In this document: one piece after another, positions 1 to 12,144 of the stretch
Position numbering within the stretch: position 1 is the first letter of the stretch
Layout: every line of letters begins with the position of its first letter
Assembly: GCF_002101815.1 (NCBI RefSeq)
Contig: NZ_LQPM01000006.1
Span: forward strand, 1-64,000
DNA: 64,000 bases
From: Mycobacterium paraense
GTDB lineage: Bacteria > Actinomycetota > Actinomycetes > Mycobacteriales > Mycobacteriaceae
Direction: 5' to 3'
The notes under the pieces: model-generated
The model's database searches: none
Seen by the model: only the letters and a program-made list of their open reading frames with translations
Told to the model about the DNA's origin: nothing
Program-made: the position numbers and the translations under genes

Positions 1-526
1 CGGTAACGGCGGCCCCGCCGACGCCGAAGAGGCCCGCGGGCCCGCCGTTACCGCCGGGCCCGCCGGGTACCCCGGATCCGCCGGCGCCGCCGTTGCCGAG
101 CAGGATGCCGCCGGCGCCGCCCGGCGCCCCGGTGCCCGGCGCCCCGTTGGCGCCGTTGCCGATCAGTGGTCGGCCCAGCAGCAGCTCGGTGGGCGTGTTG
201 ATCAGGCCGAGCAGCTGCTGCTCGACGCCCTGCAGCGGTGAGGCGTTCGCGGCCTCGGTGGCGGCATACGACATCGCGCCGGACGCCACCGCCTGCACGA
301 ACTGCGAATGAAAGGCCTCCGCCTGCGCGCTGATCGCCTGGTACTCCGCGGCATGTGCGGAAAAGAACGCCGCGACGCTCGCCGACACCTCGTCCGCGGC
401 GGAGGCCACCATTCCCGTCGTCGGCGCCGCCGCCGTCGCGCTGGCCGCGCTAATTGTGGAACCGATATTCGCCAAATCCGACGCCGCCCCCGAAACCATT
501 TCTGGTACCGCGAACACGAACGACAT
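1..526 (-). CDS. PE_PGRS family protein (N-terminal part; 3' end outside window)
   Basis: The reverse strand reads from ATG at 526 with no stop before the window edge. The first residues, [10 protein letters not shown], carry the Pro-Glu pair at positions 8-9 that names the PE family, followed by an Ala-rich helical domain of about 95 residues. A YAATE segment matches the YxxxD/E ESX secretion motif. After about residue 120 the sequence turns into Gly-Gly-Ala/Asn repeats (GNGGAGG type), the PGRS domain. A GGGAGG ribosome site lies 5-6 bases upstream. Its place beside glgB matches PE_PGRS24 (Rv1325c) of M. tuberculosis. Such proteins are exported to the cell surface by type VII secretion; the function of this one is unknown. 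Confidence 0.88.
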   Translation of the reverse strand, partial: MSFVFAVPEMVSGAASDLANIGSTISAASATAAAPTTGMVASAADEVSASVAAFFSAHAAEYQAISAQAEAFHSQFVQAVASGAMSYAATEAANASPLQGVEQQLLGLINTPTELLLGRPLIGNGANGAPGTGAPGGAGGILLGNGGAGGSGVPGGPGGNGGPAGLFGVGGAAVT

Positions 527-688
527 GCATGCCTCCCAGCGAGTACGGCGAGTCGGCGGTGACGCCTGGGGATTGGATCATATCCAGACTTTCCGAAATC
601 CGGAAAGTAGCTCGCCATTGCTGGAGTGGCGTTTAAATGGTGCTTTACTTATCGCATTGCAGGCGGTATAAGCCCCGCGGATCGCTTT

Positions 689-2884
689 TTATTCGGGTTC
701 TAGCCACAAGGCCGACGTGGGCGGCAGGACCATCACGGCCGACGCCGGCCGTCCGTGCCACGGGTCCTCGGTCGCGTCGACCCCGCCCATGTTGCCGATC
801 CCCGAGCCGTTATAGATGGTCGCGTCGGTGTTGAGCACCTCGCGCCAGCGGCCGGCGTAGGGCAGGCCGAGGCGGTAGCCGCTGTGCTCCGCACCCGCGA
901 AATTGAATACGCACGCCATTACCGACCCGTCGTTTCCATATCGGAGGAAACTCAACACGTTGTTGGCGGAATCGTTGGCGTCGATCCAGGAATAGCCGTC
1001 GGGAATGGTGTCTTGGCTCCACAGCGCGGGGTGGCTGCGGTAAATCTCGTTGATGTCGCGCACCAGGCGCAGAACGCCGTTGGAGAAACCCTGTTCGTCG
1101 AGCTGCCACCAATCCAAACCGCCCTGTTCGGACCACTCGGCGCGCTGACCGAATTCCTGTCCCATGAATAACAATTGCTTGCCCGGGTGGGCCCATTGGT
1201 AGGCGAGCAGGCTGCGCAGCCCCGCGGCCTTGACGTGGTTGTTGCCCGGCATCCGGCCCCACAGGGTCCCCTTGCCGTGCACCACCTCGTCGTGGCTGAG
1301 CGGCAGCACGTAGTTCTCGCTGAACGCGTACAGCATCGAGAACGTCATCTCGTGGTGGTGGAAGCTGCGATAGATCGGGTCGCGGCTGATGTAGTCGAGC
1401 GTGTCGTGCATCCAGCCCATGTTCCACTTCATCGAAAAGCCAAGCCCGCCAAGGTTTGTCGGCCGCGTCACGCCCGGCCACGACGTCGACTCCTCGGCGA
1501 TGGTGACGATGCCGGGGGCGGCCTTGTGCGCGGTGGCGTTCATCTCCTGCAGGAACTGCACCGCCTCCAGGTTCTCCCGGCCGCCGTAGATGTTCGGCGT
1601 CCAGCCGCCCTCCGGACGCGAGTAGTCGAGGTAGAGCATCGATGCGACCGCGTCCACCCGCAGGCCGTCGATGTGGAATTCCTCGAGCCAATACAGCGCG
1701 TTGGCCACCAGGAAGTTGCGCACCTCCGCACGGCCGAAGTCGAAGACGTAGGTCCCCCAGTCGAGTTGCTCGCCGCGCTTGGGATCGGCGTGCTCGTAGA
1801 GCGGGGTGCCGTCGAACCGGCCGAGCGCCCAGGCGTCCTTCGGGAAGTGCGCCGGGACCCAGTCCACGATGACGCCGATACCGGCCTGGTGCAGGGCGTC
1901 GACCAGCCCGCGGAAGTCGTCCGGCGTGCCGAATCGCGACGTGGGCGCGTAGTACGACGTGACCTGGTAGCCCCAGGAGCCGGCGAACGGGTGCTCCGCG
2001 ACCGGCAGCAGCTCCACGTGGGTGAACCCCTGCTCCACCACGTAATCCGTGAGCTCGCGGGCCAGTTGGCGGTAGCTCAGCCCGGGACGCCAGGATCCCA
2101 GGTGCACCTCGTAGGTGCTCATCGGCTCGAACACCGGGTTGCGCTGCGCGCGCCGCGTCATCCAGTCGCCGTCGGACCAGGTGTATCTGCTGCGGGTCAC
2201 GCGCGACGCGGTGTGCGGCGGCACCTCGGTGGCGAAGGCCATCGGGTCGGCCCGCTCGGTCACCACGCCGTCGGCGCCGTGCACGCGGAACTTGTACAGG
2301 CCGTCCACGGGGAAATCGGGCCAGAACAGCTCCCACACCCCCGACGAGCCCAGCACCCGCATGGGCGCCTCGTTGCCGGTCCAGCCGTTGAACTCGCCGA
2401 TCAGGCTGACGCCCTTGGCGTTGGGCGCCCACACCGCGAACGACACCCCGGTCACCGTGCCGTCGGCCGTGGTGAACGAGCGGGGATGGGCGCCGAGGAC
2501 TTCCCAGAGCCGTTCGTGGCGACCCTCGCCGAAGAGATGGAGGTCGACTTCGCCCAGGGTGGGCAGGAAGCGGTAGGCGTCGGCGACGACGTGGGGGTCG
2601 GCGCCCTCGTAGGTCACCTCGAGCCGGTAGTCGATGAGGTTGACGAAGGGCAGCGCGACGGCGAACAGGCCGGATTCGATGTGCTGCAACGGGAACCGGT
2701 CATCGCCGACGAGCGCGACGACCTCGCGCGCGTGCGGTCGCAACGCGCGAATGACGGTGTGATTGCCGTACTCGTGGGCCCCCAGGATGCCGTGCGGGTT
2801 GTAATGCGCGCCCGCCACCAGGCGCGCCAGATCAGCTGGATCGGGCGCCAGATCCAGCCCAGCGAGTTCGTCGGTTCGGCTCAA
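689..2884 (-). CDS. glgB: 1,4-alpha-glucan branching enzyme GlgB
   Basis: Cytosolic GH13 enzyme that introduces alpha-1,6 branches into alpha-glucan. The 731-residue length equals that of the M. tuberculosis enzyme. An N-terminal beta-sandwich (CBM48-like, about residues 20-220) precedes the TIM barrel. Visible catalytic segments are [12 protein letters not shown] (nucleophile Asp near 411), TIAEEST (acid Glu near 464) and [13 protein letters not shown] (Asp near 532). The start is TTG, with AGGAGGTGA 9 bases upstream formed by the last codons of glgE. Only 6 bases separate the glgE stop from this start, so the two genes are co-transcribed. GlgB with GlgE makes branched glucan in the maltose-1-phosphate pathway. 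Confidence 0.97.
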   Translation of the reverse strand: MSRTDELAGLDLAPDPADLARLVAGAHYNPHGILGAHEYGNHTVIRALRPHAREVVALVGDDRFPLQHIESGLFAVALPFVNLIDYRLEVTYEGADPHVVADAYRFLPTLGEVDLHLFGEGRHERLWEVLGAHPRSFTTADGTVTGVSFAVWAPNAKGVSLIGEFNGWTGNEAPMRVLGSSGVWELFWPDFPVDGLYKFRVHGADGVVTERADPMAFATEVPPHTASRVTRSRYTWSDGDWMTRRAQRNPVFEPMSTYEVHLGSWRPGLSYRQLARELTDYVVEQGFTHVELLPVAEHPFAGSWGYQVTSYYAPTSRFGTPDDFRGLVDALHQAGIGVIVDWVPAHFPKDAWALGRFDGTPLYEHADPKRGEQLDWGTYVFDFGRAEVRNFLVANALYWLEEFHIDGLRVDAVASMLYLDYSRPEGGWTPNIYGGRENLEAVQFLQEMNATAHKAAPGIVTIAEESTSWPGVTRPTNLGGLGFSMKWNMGWMHDTLDYISRDPIYRSFHHHEMTFSMLYAFSENYVLPLSHDEVVHGKGTLWGRMPGNNHVKAAGLRSLLAYQWAHPGKQLLFMGQEFGQRAEWSEQGGLDWWQLDEQGFSNGVLRLVRDINEIYRSHPALWSQDTIPDGYSWIDANDSANNVLSFLRYGNDGSVMACVFNFAGAEHSGYRLGLPYAGRWREVLNTDATIYNGSGIGNMGGVDATEDPWHGRPASAVMVLPPTSALWLEPE

Positions 2885-2890
2885 GGCCCG

Positions 2891-4990
<2,100 letters not shown>

Positions 4991-5207
4991 TCCGTTTCGA
5001 TTGTGTGGCGAGACCGCGCGGTGCTTCGTCGCGGAATGCCTCGCCTCTCAGAAACTTCCTGTCGTGGGGACTTTCTCTGACGGACCGCTGCGTTGCGGCC
5101 CCAACAACTAACCGATACCCACCCTAGTGCGCCGTCACACACGCCCGAGGCCGGACGGTCACTCGGTCGCCCTGCGGGCGCCGGAATCCTCAGTAAGGTA
5201 ATGACGT
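4991..5207. promoter_or_regulatory. Divergent promoter region between glgE and glgP
   Basis: This 217-base gap separates the GTG starts of two head-to-head glucan genes and must contain both promoters. I see no clear operator palindrome and no convincing -35/-10 pair. ORFs crossing it lack ribosome sites and read antisense to the genes, so I treat it as non-coding. Confidence 0.5.
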
Positions 5208-7835
5208 GTGAAAGCCCTTCGCCGCTTTACCGTCCGTGCTCATTTGCCCGAGCGTCTCGCCGCGCTGGATCAGCTTTCGACCAACCTGCGGTGGTCGTGG
5301 GACAAGCCCACGCAAGACCTGTTCGCGGCCATCGACGCGACGCTGTGGGCGCGGTGCGGCTGCGACCCGGTCGCGCTGCTCGGCGCGGTGAGCCCGGCGC
5401 GGCTCGACGAGCTGGCGCTCGACGACGAATTCGTGGGCCGGCTCGACGCGCTGTCCGCCGACCTCAACGACTACCTGAGCCGTCCGCTGTGGTACCAGCA
5501 GCGCCAGCACGCCGGTGCCGCGATGCCCGCCGCGATCGCGTACTTCTCGATGGAGTTCGGCGTCGCCGAAGTGCTGCCCAATTACTCCGGCGGCCTGGGC
5601 ATCCTCGCCGGCGACCACCTGAAGTCCGCGTCCGATCTGGGCGTCCCGCTGATCGCGGTGGGCCTGTACTACCGCTCCGGCTACTTTCGGCAGTCGCTCA
5701 CCGCCGACGGCTGGCAGCACGAGACCTACCCGTCGCTGGACCCCCAGGGGCTGCCGCTGCGGCTGCTCACCGACGCCGCACGGGAACCCGTGCTGGTGGA
5801 ACTGGCGCTTCCCGACTCGGCGCAGCTGCGGGCGCGGATCTGGGTCGCGCAGGTGGGGCGCGTTCCGCTGCTGCTGCTGGATTCCGACGTCCCCGAGAAC
5901 GAGCACGAACTGCGCAGCGTCACCGACCGGCTGTACGGCGGTGACCAGGAGCATCGGATGCGGCAGGAGATCCTGGCCGGCATCGGTGGGGTGCGGGCCA
6001 TCCGCGCGTTCACCGCCATCGAGGGGCTGCCCGCGCCCGAGGTGTGGCACATGAACGAGGGGCACGCGGGGTTCCTCGGGGCCGAACGCATCCGCGAGCT
6101 GATCACCGACTCCGGGCTGGACTTCGACACCGCGCTGACCGTCGTGCGGTCGGCCACCGTGTTCACCACCCACACCCCGGTGCCCGCGGGCATCGACCGG
6201 TTCCCCGTCGAGATGGTGCGGCTCTACTTCGACGACGGCGTGGACGACGGCGCCGATGGGGCGCCAAAGGCCAAGGGCGGGCCCGCCTTGCTGCCGGGCG
6301 TGCCGACCGCGCGAATCATGGCGCTCGGCGCGGAGGACGACCCGACGAAGTTCAACATGGCGCACATGGGCCTGCGCCTGGCCCAACGGGCCAACGGCGT
6401 TTCGCTGCTGCACGGCCGGGTCAGCCGGGCCATGTTCAACGAGCTGTGGCCGGGGTTCGATCCCGGCGAGGTGCCGATCGGCTCGATCACCAACGGCGTT
6501 CACGCCCGCACCTGGGCGGCGCCGCAGTGGTTGCAGCTCGGCCGCGAGCTGGCCGGCTCGGATTCGTTCGGCGATCCCGGCGTGTGGCTGCGGCTGCAGG
6601 AGGTCGACGCCGGCCACCTGTGGTGGATCCGCTCGCAGCTGCGGTCGCTGCTGGTCGAGGATGTCCGGCGGCGGTTGCGCCGCTCGTGGCAGGAGCGCGG
6701 CGCGCCGGACGCCGAATTGGGCTGGATAGCAACGGCTTTCGATCCCGACGTGCTCACCATCGGGTTTGCCCGCCGGGTGCCGACGTACAAGCGGCTGACG
6801 TTGATGTTGCGCGACCCGGATCGGCTCGAACAGCTGCTGCTCGACGAGGAGCGGCCGATCCAGCTGATCGTCGCCGGCAAATCGCATCCCGCCGACGACG
6901 GCGGCAAAGCGCTGATCCAGCAGGTGGTGCGGTTCGCCGACCGGCCGGAGGTGCGGCACCGCATCGCCTTTTTACCCGACTACGACATGTCGATGGCCCG
7001 GCTGCTGTATTGGGGCTGCGACGTCTGGCTGAACAACCCGCTGCGGCCGTTGGAGGCCTGCGGCACGTCGGGGATGAAGAGCGCGCTCAACGGCGGGCTG
7101 AACCTGTCCATCCGCGACGGCTGGTGGGACGAGTGGTACGACGGCGAAAACGGTTGGGAGATACCGACCGCCGACGGCGTGGCCGACGAGGGCCGCCGCG
7201 ACGACCTGGAATCCACCGCGCTGTACAACCTGCTGGAGCAGGCGGTGGCGCCGAAGTTCTACGAGCGCGACGAACACGGCGTGCCGCCGCGGTGGATCGA
7301 GATGGTGCGCCACACCCTGCAGACGCTCGGCCCGAAGGTGCTGGCCTCGCGCATGGTTCGCGATTACGTCGAGCAGTACTACACGCCGGCGGCGGCGTCG
7401 CTGCGCAAGACCACCGCGGCCGAGGACGGCGGCGCAAAGTTCGACGCGGCGCGCGAGCTGGCCGCCTACCGGCGGCGCGCGCAGGAAGCGTGGCCCAAGA
7501 TCACCATCACCGACGTGGATAGCACCGGCCTGCCGGACACCCCGGTGCTCGGCTCCAAGCTGACGCTGACCGCGACCGTGCAGCTGGACGGGCTGGCGCC
7601 CGACGAGGTCACGGTCCAGGCGCTGGTGGGCCGGGTCGACGCCGGCGACGCGCTGCTGGAGCCGGTCACCGTCGAGATGTCGTACACGGGCACCGCCGAG
7701 GGCGGCAACCAGGTGTTCTCGACCACCACGCCGCTGCCGATGGCCGGCGCGGTCGGTTACACGGTGCGCGTGCTGCCCAACAACCCGATGCTGGCCGCCG
7801 GCAACGAGCTGGGCCTCGTCACGCTGGCTCGCTAG
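5208..7835 (+). CDS. glgP: Alpha-glucan phosphorylase GlgP
   Basis: PLP-dependent enzyme of the GT35 family that releases glucose-1-phosphate from, or exchanges it with, alpha-glucan. The 875 residues are close to the 863 of Rv1328. The PLP-lysine segment CGTSGMKSALNGG is present near residue 625, with NEGHAGF and TPVPAGIDRF substrate-site segments earlier. The protein belongs to the short bacterial/archaeal phosphorylase subfamily starting with an LRWSWD motif. The start is GTG at the beginning of the conserved MKALRRFTV segment. The 3' end overlaps the 3' end of dinG by 17 bases in convergent orientation, leaving no room for a separate terminator. Confidence 0.95.
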   Translation: MKALRRFTVRAHLPERLAALDQLSTNLRWSWDKPTQDLFAAIDATLWARCGCDPVALLGAVSPARLDELALDDEFVGRLDALSADLNDYLSRPLWYQQRQHAGAAMPAAIAYFSMEFGVAEVLPNYSGGLGILAGDHLKSASDLGVPLIAVGLYYRSGYFRQSLTADGWQHETYPSLDPQGLPLRLLTDAAREPVLVELALPDSAQLRARIWVAQVGRVPLLLLDSDVPENEHELRSVTDRLYGGDQEHRMRQEILAGIGGVRAIRAFTAIEGLPAPEVWHMNEGHAGFLGAERIRELITDSGLDFDTALTVVRSATVFTTHTPVPAGIDRFPVEMVRLYFDDGVDDGADGAPKAKGGPALLPGVPTARIMALGAEDDPTKFNMAHMGLRLAQRANGVSLLHGRVSRAMFNELWPGFDPGEVPIGSITNGVHARTWAAPQWLQLGRELAGSDSFGDPGVWLRLQEVDAGHLWWIRSQLRSLLVEDVRRRLRRSWQERGAPDAELGWIATAFDPDVLTIGFARRVPTYKRLTLMLRDPDRLEQLLLDEERPIQLIVAGKSHPADDGGKALIQQVVRFADRPEVRHRIAFLPDYDMSMARLLYWGCDVWLNNPLRPLEACGTSGMKSALNGGLNLSIRDGWWDEWYDGENGWEIPTADGVADEGRRDDLESTALYNLLEQAVAPKFYERDEHGVPPRWIEMVRHTLQTLGPKVLASRMVRDYVEQYYTPAAASLRKTTAAEDGGAKFDAARELAAYRRRAQEAWPKITITDVDSTGLPDTPVLGSKLTLTATVQLDGLAPDEVTVQALVGRVDAGDALLEPVTVEMSYTGTAEGGNQVFSTTTPLPMAGAVGYTVRVLPNNPMLAAGNELGLVTLAR

Positions 7836-9840
7836 CCCGGGTGCGCAGCCGTTCCAGCGCGGCGCGAACCCGCGCGCCGTCGGTGGTCGCCCAGAACGGC
7901 GGCAGCGAGGCGCGCAGGTAGCCGCCGTAGCCGGCGGTCACCATCCGCGAGTCCAGCACCGCGACCACGCCGCGGTCGGTGACGCGGCGCAGCAGGCGGC
8001 CCGAGCCCTGCGCCAGCAGCAGCGCGGCATGGTTGGCCGAGACGGCCATGAAGCCGTTGCCGCCCCGCGCGGCCACCGCGCGCTGCCGCGCGCCCAGCAG
8101 CGGGTCGTCCGGCCGCGGGAACGGGATGCGGTCGATCAGCACCAGCGACAGCGACGGCCCGGGCACGTCGACGCCCTGCCACAGCGACAGGGTGCCGAAC
8201 AGCGAGGTCTCCTCGTCGGCGGCGAACTGCTCGACCAGCGCGGAGGTGCTGTCGTCGCCTTGGCACAGCACCGGCATCGACAGCCGAGAACGCATGGCCT
8301 CGGTGGCGGCGCGGGCGGCCCGCGTCGACGAGAACAGCCCCAGGGTGCGCCCGCCGGCCGCGGTGATGAGCTCGGCGATCTCGGTCAGCTGCTCGGCCGA
8401 GCCGGTGCCGTCGCGGCCCGGCGGCGGCAGATGCGCTGCCACGTACAGGATTCCGGCCTTGGCGTGGTCGAACGGCGAACCCACGTCCAGGCCGCGCCAC
8501 GGGGCGTCGCCGTCCTCCCCGCCGGTCAGCCCCCACGCCGCGGCCATCGCGTCGAAGGACCCGCCGATCGCCAGGGTCGCCGAGGTCAACACCGTCGTCG
8601 ACCGCGCGAACACCTCGCTGCGCAGCAGGCCGGCGACCGACAGCGGGGCCACCCGCAACACCGGCCGCACCGATCCCCGGTTGTCCTCGTGGTCGAGCCA
8701 GACCACGTCGCTGCGGTCCGGGATGGCCGGCGCGAACGACGTCAGGATCCGCGACGCGGTGTCGGATACCTCGCCCAGCGCCGCGACGGCCTCGGCCCGC
8801 GCCGCCGCCGCCCTGGGGTCGCTTTTGGTGTCGCCCCTGGTGTCGATCGCCGAGCGCGCCGCGGTGGCCACGTCCCGCAGCGCCGTCAGGTAGGTCGCCA
8901 TCTCGTCGTCGAGGCGATCGAGGCGGCCCGGCGTGCCGTCGTGGATGGCCGCGGCGAAGTTCGCGGTCGTCGCCTCCAGCCGCTGGGTCAGCTCCGGGTC
9001 CACCAGGCGGTTGATGCGCCGCGCGACGACGCCCAGCGCGGCCGACGTCAGCTCGGCGGTGGCCACCGACGTCACCCGGTCGACCAGCTCGTGCGCCTCG
9101 TCGACCACCAGCAGCGCGTGCTCCGGCAACACCGCCGAGTCGGCGACGGCGTCGATGGCCAGCAGCGCATGGTTGGTCACGACGACGTCGGCGCGGCCGG
9201 CCTCTCCGCGCGCCCGCTCGGAGAAGCACTCGGAGCCGAACGGACACCGCGCCACCCCCAGGCATTCCCGCGCCGACACGCTCACCTGTGACCAGGATCG
9301 GTCCGGCACGCCGGGCTTCAGGTCGTCGCGGTCGCCCGAATCGGTCGTCGACGCCCAGGCGGTGAGCCGTTGCACGTCGCGGCCCAGCGCGGTCGCCGCC
9401 ACCGGATCGAAGAGCTCCTCCTGCGGCCGCTCGTCGTCGGAGTCGTCGGCGGCGCCGCCGTTGTGGATCTTGTTCAGGCACAGGTAGTTTCGCCGCCCCT
9501 TCAGCAGCGCGAAGCGCGGCCGGCGCGGCAGCGCCCCGGCGAGCGAATCGGCCAGCCGGGGCAGGTCGCGGTCGACGAGCTGACGCTGCAGCGCGATGGT
9601 GGCCGTCGACACCACGACGGGCCCCTCATCGCCGACCGCGCGCACGATCGCGGGCACCAGGTACGCCAGCGACTTGCCGGTGCCGGTGCCGGCCTGCACG
9701 ACGAGGTGCTCGCCGGTCTCGAAGGCCCGCTCGACCGCGGTGGCCATCGCCACTTGGCCCGGGCGCTCGCTGCCGCCGAGCGCGGCCACGGCGACGGCGA
9801 GCAGCTCGGGCACGGACATGGACACGTCGGACGTCGTCAT
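7819..9840 (-). CDS. dinG: DinG-family ATP-dependent helicase
   Basis: XPD-like superfamily 2 helicase of 673 residues. Walker A reads QAGTGTGKS near residue 55, and the Walker B DEAH box reads VVDEAHEL. Four cysteines (NYLCLNK, then ECLGVARCPFGSEC) can hold an Fe-S cluster between motifs I and II. C-terminal helicase motifs SLWQGVDVPG and QGSGRLLRR are present. DinG proteins unwind DNA with 5'-3' polarity and resolve R-loops or G-quadruplexes. It lies 10 bases downstream of the pncB1 start region's operon partner on the same strand, matching Rv1329c next to Rv1330c. Confidence 0.93.
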   Translation of the reverse strand: MTTSDVSMSVPELLAVAVAALGGSERPGQVAMATAVERAFETGEHLVVQAGTGTGKSLAYLVPAIVRAVGDEGPVVVSTATIALQRQLVDRDLPRLADSLAGALPRRPRFALLKGRRNYLCLNKIHNGGAADDSDDERPQEELFDPVAATALGRDVQRLTAWASTTDSGDRDDLKPGVPDRSWSQVSVSARECLGVARCPFGSECFSERARGEAGRADVVVTNHALLAIDAVADSAVLPEHALLVVDEAHELVDRVTSVATAELTSAALGVVARRINRLVDPELTQRLEATTANFAAAIHDGTPGRLDRLDDEMATYLTALRDVATAARSAIDTRGDTKSDPRAAAARAEAVAALGEVSDTASRILTSFAPAIPDRSDVVWLDHEDNRGSVRPVLRVAPLSVAGLLRSEVFARSTTVLTSATLAIGGSFDAMAAAWGLTGGEDGDAPWRGLDVGSPFDHAKAGILYVAAHLPPPGRDGTGSAEQLTEIAELITAAGGRTLGLFSSTRAARAATEAMRSRLSMPVLCQGDDSTSALVEQFAADEETSLFGTLSLWQGVDVPGPSLSLVLIDRIPFPRPDDPLLGARQRAVAARGGNGFMAVSANHAALLLAQGSGRLLRRVTDRGVVAVLDSRMVTAGYGGYLRASLPPFWATTDGARVRAALERLRTRASEPA

Positions 9841-9850
9841 CCCCTGGAGC

Positions 9851-11149
9851 TCAGGCCCGGACGTGTGTCGTCGGGATCGCGGGGTCGCCGTGCGACAGGT
9901 TCAGACCCTCCCACGGCAGGCTGCGCAGCCCGGAGGCCACCAGCTCGCGGGCCGCCGACAGGTCCGGGCGCGACACCGCCTGGCCGCCGCGGACCAGCGG
10001 CGTCGTCAGCGCCCGGCACGGTTCGGCGGTCTGCGGCGCGCGGCCCGCCGGGTACACCACCTCCTCGGTGATCGTTCCCGTCGGGCGCGCCAGCCGCAGC
10101 GCCTCCTTGCGCCCGCCCTGAGATTCCTTGTGGCTGCTCCGCTTTTGCACGGGCATGCCGTCGACTTCGACCAGCTTGTAGACCATGTTGGCGGTCGGCG
10201 CGCCGGAGCCGGTCACCAGCGACGTGCCGACGCCGAAGCTGTCCACCGGCTCGGCGCGCAGGGCGGCGATGCCGAACTCGTCCAGGTCGCCCGACACCAC
10301 GATGCGGGTCTGCGCGGCGCCCAGCCCGTCGAGCTGCTCGCGCACCTGCCGGACGAGCACCGCGAGTTCGCCGGAGTCGATGCGCACCGCGCCGAGTTCG
10401 GTGCCGGCGGCGGCCACGGCGTTGGCCACGCCGGTCGTCACGTCGTAGGTGTCCACCAGCAGCGTGGTGCCCGCGCCCAGCGCGTCGACCTGGGCGCGAA
10501 ACGCCGCCAGCTCGTCCGGGCCGTCTCGGTGGGTGTGCAGCATCGTGAACGCGTGCGCGGCCGTGCCCTCGGTGGGTATCCCGTAGCGGCGCTGCGCGCC
10601 CAGGTTGGAGGTGGCGGCGAAGCCGGCGATATAGGCGGCGCGGGCCGCGGCGACCGCCGCCCGCTCGTGGGTGCGGCGCGAGCCCATCTCGATCAGCGGG
10701 CGGTCGCCGGCGGCGCTGACCATGCGCGCCGCCGCCGAGGCGATCGCGGTGTCGTGGTTGAAGATCGATAACGCCAGCGTCTCGAGCACCACGCATTCGG
10801 CGAAGCTGCCGGTCACCGACAGCACCGGCGAACCGGGGAAGTACAGCTCGCCCTCGGCGTAGCCGTCGATATCGCCGCCGAACCGGAAATCGCGAAGGTA
10901 GCTCACCGTGTCAGGGTCGAGGAACTGCGCCAGCAAACCGCAGGCGTCGTCGTCGAAGGTGAACTGCGGCAACGTTTCCAGCAGCCGGCCGGTTCCGGCG
11001 ACGACGCCGTAGCGGCGGCCGTCGGGCAGGCGGCGGGCGAACAGTTCAAACGTGGTCCGGCGGCTCGCGGTGCCGTCGCGCAGCGCCGCCGCCAGCATGG
11101 TCAGCTCGTACTTGTCGGTCAGCAACCCGGTCAGCACCGGCTCGTTCAT
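9851..11149 (-). CDS. pncB1: Nicotinate phosphoribosyltransferase PncB1
   Basis: Makes nicotinate mononucleotide from nicotinate and PRPP in the Preiss-Handler NAD salvage route. Conserved segments visible are LLTDKYELTM at the N terminus, HDTAIASAAARM, EMGSRRTHE, VDTYDVTTG, RIDSGEL and VSGDLDEF. The frame stays open to 11296, but the start at 11149 (MNEPVLTGLL, 432 residues) is chosen because homology begins there and it does not collide with the divergent clpS gene. The gene ends 10 bases before dinG, suggesting a two-gene transcript. Confidence 0.93.
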   Translation of the reverse strand: MNEPVLTGLLTDKYELTMLAAALRDGTASRRTTFELFARRLPDGRRYGVVAGTGRLLETLPQFTFDDDACGLLAQFLDPDTVSYLRDFRFGGDIDGYAEGELYFPGSPVLSVTGSFAECVVLETLALSIFNHDTAIASAAARMVSAAGDRPLIEMGSRRTHERAAVAAARAAYIAGFAATSNLGAQRRYGIPTEGTAAHAFTMLHTHRDGPDELAAFRAQVDALGAGTTLLVDTYDVTTGVANAVAAAGTELGAVRIDSGELAVLVRQVREQLDGLGAAQTRIVVSGDLDEFGIAALRAEPVDSFGVGTSLVTGSGAPTANMVYKLVEVDGMPVQKRSSHKESQGGRKEALRLARPTGTITEEVVYPAGRAPQTAEPCRALTTPLVRGGQAVSRPDLSAARELVASGLRSLPWEGLNLSHGDPAIPTTHVRA

Positions 11150-11204
11150 TCCGCAACGGTAACGGCTGGCGGCGGCGGGGGTGTGTCTCGGTATCGTAGG
11201 GGCC

Positions 11205-11510
11205 ATGGTTGTTGCGTCAGCGCCCACCAAGCCGGGCACTACCGGGCAACGCGAGTCGGCTCCGGTAGACGTCACGGCCACCCCGTGGGTCACCATCGTG
11301 TGGGATGACCCGGTGAACCTGATGACATATGTGACGTATGTCTTCCAGAAGTTGTTCGGCTACAGCGAGCCGCACGCCACCAAGCTGATGTTGCAGGTGC
11401 ACAACGAGGGCAAGGCGGTCGTCACGGCGGGTAGCCGCGAATCCATGGAAGTTGACGTGTCCAAGCTGCACGCCGCCGGTTTGTGGGCGACGATGCAGCA
11501 GGACCGGTGA
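11205..11510 (+). CDS. clpS: ATP-dependent Clp protease adaptor ClpS
   Basis: The adaptor binds N-degron substrates and hands them to ClpC1/ClpP. At 101 residues from ATG at 11205 it equals the M. tuberculosis length. The core [19 protein letters not shown] and the HNEGKAVV segment are typical of ClpS. An earlier in-frame start at 11181 gives 8 extra residues and is less likely. It opens a same-strand run of clpS, DUF2017 and P1 peptidase genes. Confidence 0.93.
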   Translation: MVVASAPTKPGTTGQRESAPVDVTATPWVTIVWDDPVNLMTYVTYVFQKLFGYSEPHATKLMLQVHNEGKAVVTAGSRESMEVDVSKLHAAGLWATMQQDR

Positions 11511-11535
11511 GACTCGAGGTCGTCCGGGATTCCTT

Positions 11536-12144
11536 GTGCGCAAATGGAAGCGCGTCGAGACCGCGAGCGGTCCCCGTTTTCGGTCCGGCTTGGCCTCCCA
11601 CGAGGCCGCCCTGCTCAAGAACCTCGTCAGCGCCATGATCGGCCTGCTCGACGAGCGTGAATCTTCCGCGCCCACAGACGAACTCGAGGAGATCACCGGC
11701 ATCAAGACGGGAAACGCCGAACCGCCGCGCGATCCGACGCTGCGCCGGCTGCTCCCGGATTTCCACAGGCCGGACGACACGGACGGCGGCGATGACGACG
11801 AGGTCGCGTCCGGCGCCGACACTCCCGACAGCCTCAACGCCGCGCTGCGCAGCCTGCACGAGCCGGAGATCATCGACGCGAAACGCGTTGCCGCGCAAAA
11901 GCTTCTGGATACCATTCCGGGCAACGGCGGCCGGTTCGAGCTGACCGAGGAAGAAGCGAACGCCTGGATCGCGGCCGTCAACGACATCCGGTTGACGTTG
12001 GGGGTCATGCTCGAGATCGGGCCGGAGGGCCCGGAGCGGCTCCCGGCCGACCATCCGCTGGCGGTGCACTTCGACGTCTATCAGTGGCTGACCGTCCTGC
12101 AGGAGTACCTGGTCCTGGCGCTGATGGGAAAGCCGGCCGGATGA
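11536..12144 (+). CDS. DUF2017 family protein (Rv1332-like)
   Basis: Conserved actinobacterial protein of unknown function, 202 residues from GTG at 11536 (VRKWKRVETASGPRF). The acidic middle (DDTDGGDDDE) is flanked by helical, conserved ends such as SHEAALLKNLVSAMIGLLDERE and LTEEEANAWIAAVNDIRL. It lies 25 bases after clpS, and its stop overlaps the next ATG (ATGA), so it is translationally coupled. The link to ClpS is conserved in mycobacteria and hints at a role near Clp proteolysis; this is inference. An ORF start at 11452 would overlap clpS and is rejected. Confidence 0.85.
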   Translation: MRKWKRVETASGPRFRSGLASHEAALLKNLVSAMIGLLDERESSAPTDELEEITGIKTGNAEPPRDPTLRRLLPDFHRPDDTDGGDDDEVASGADTPDSLNAALRSLHEPEIIDAKRVAAQKLLDTIPGNGGRFELTEEEANAWIAAVNDIRLTLGVMLEIGPEGPERLPADHPLAVHFDVYQWLTVLQEYLVLALMGKPAG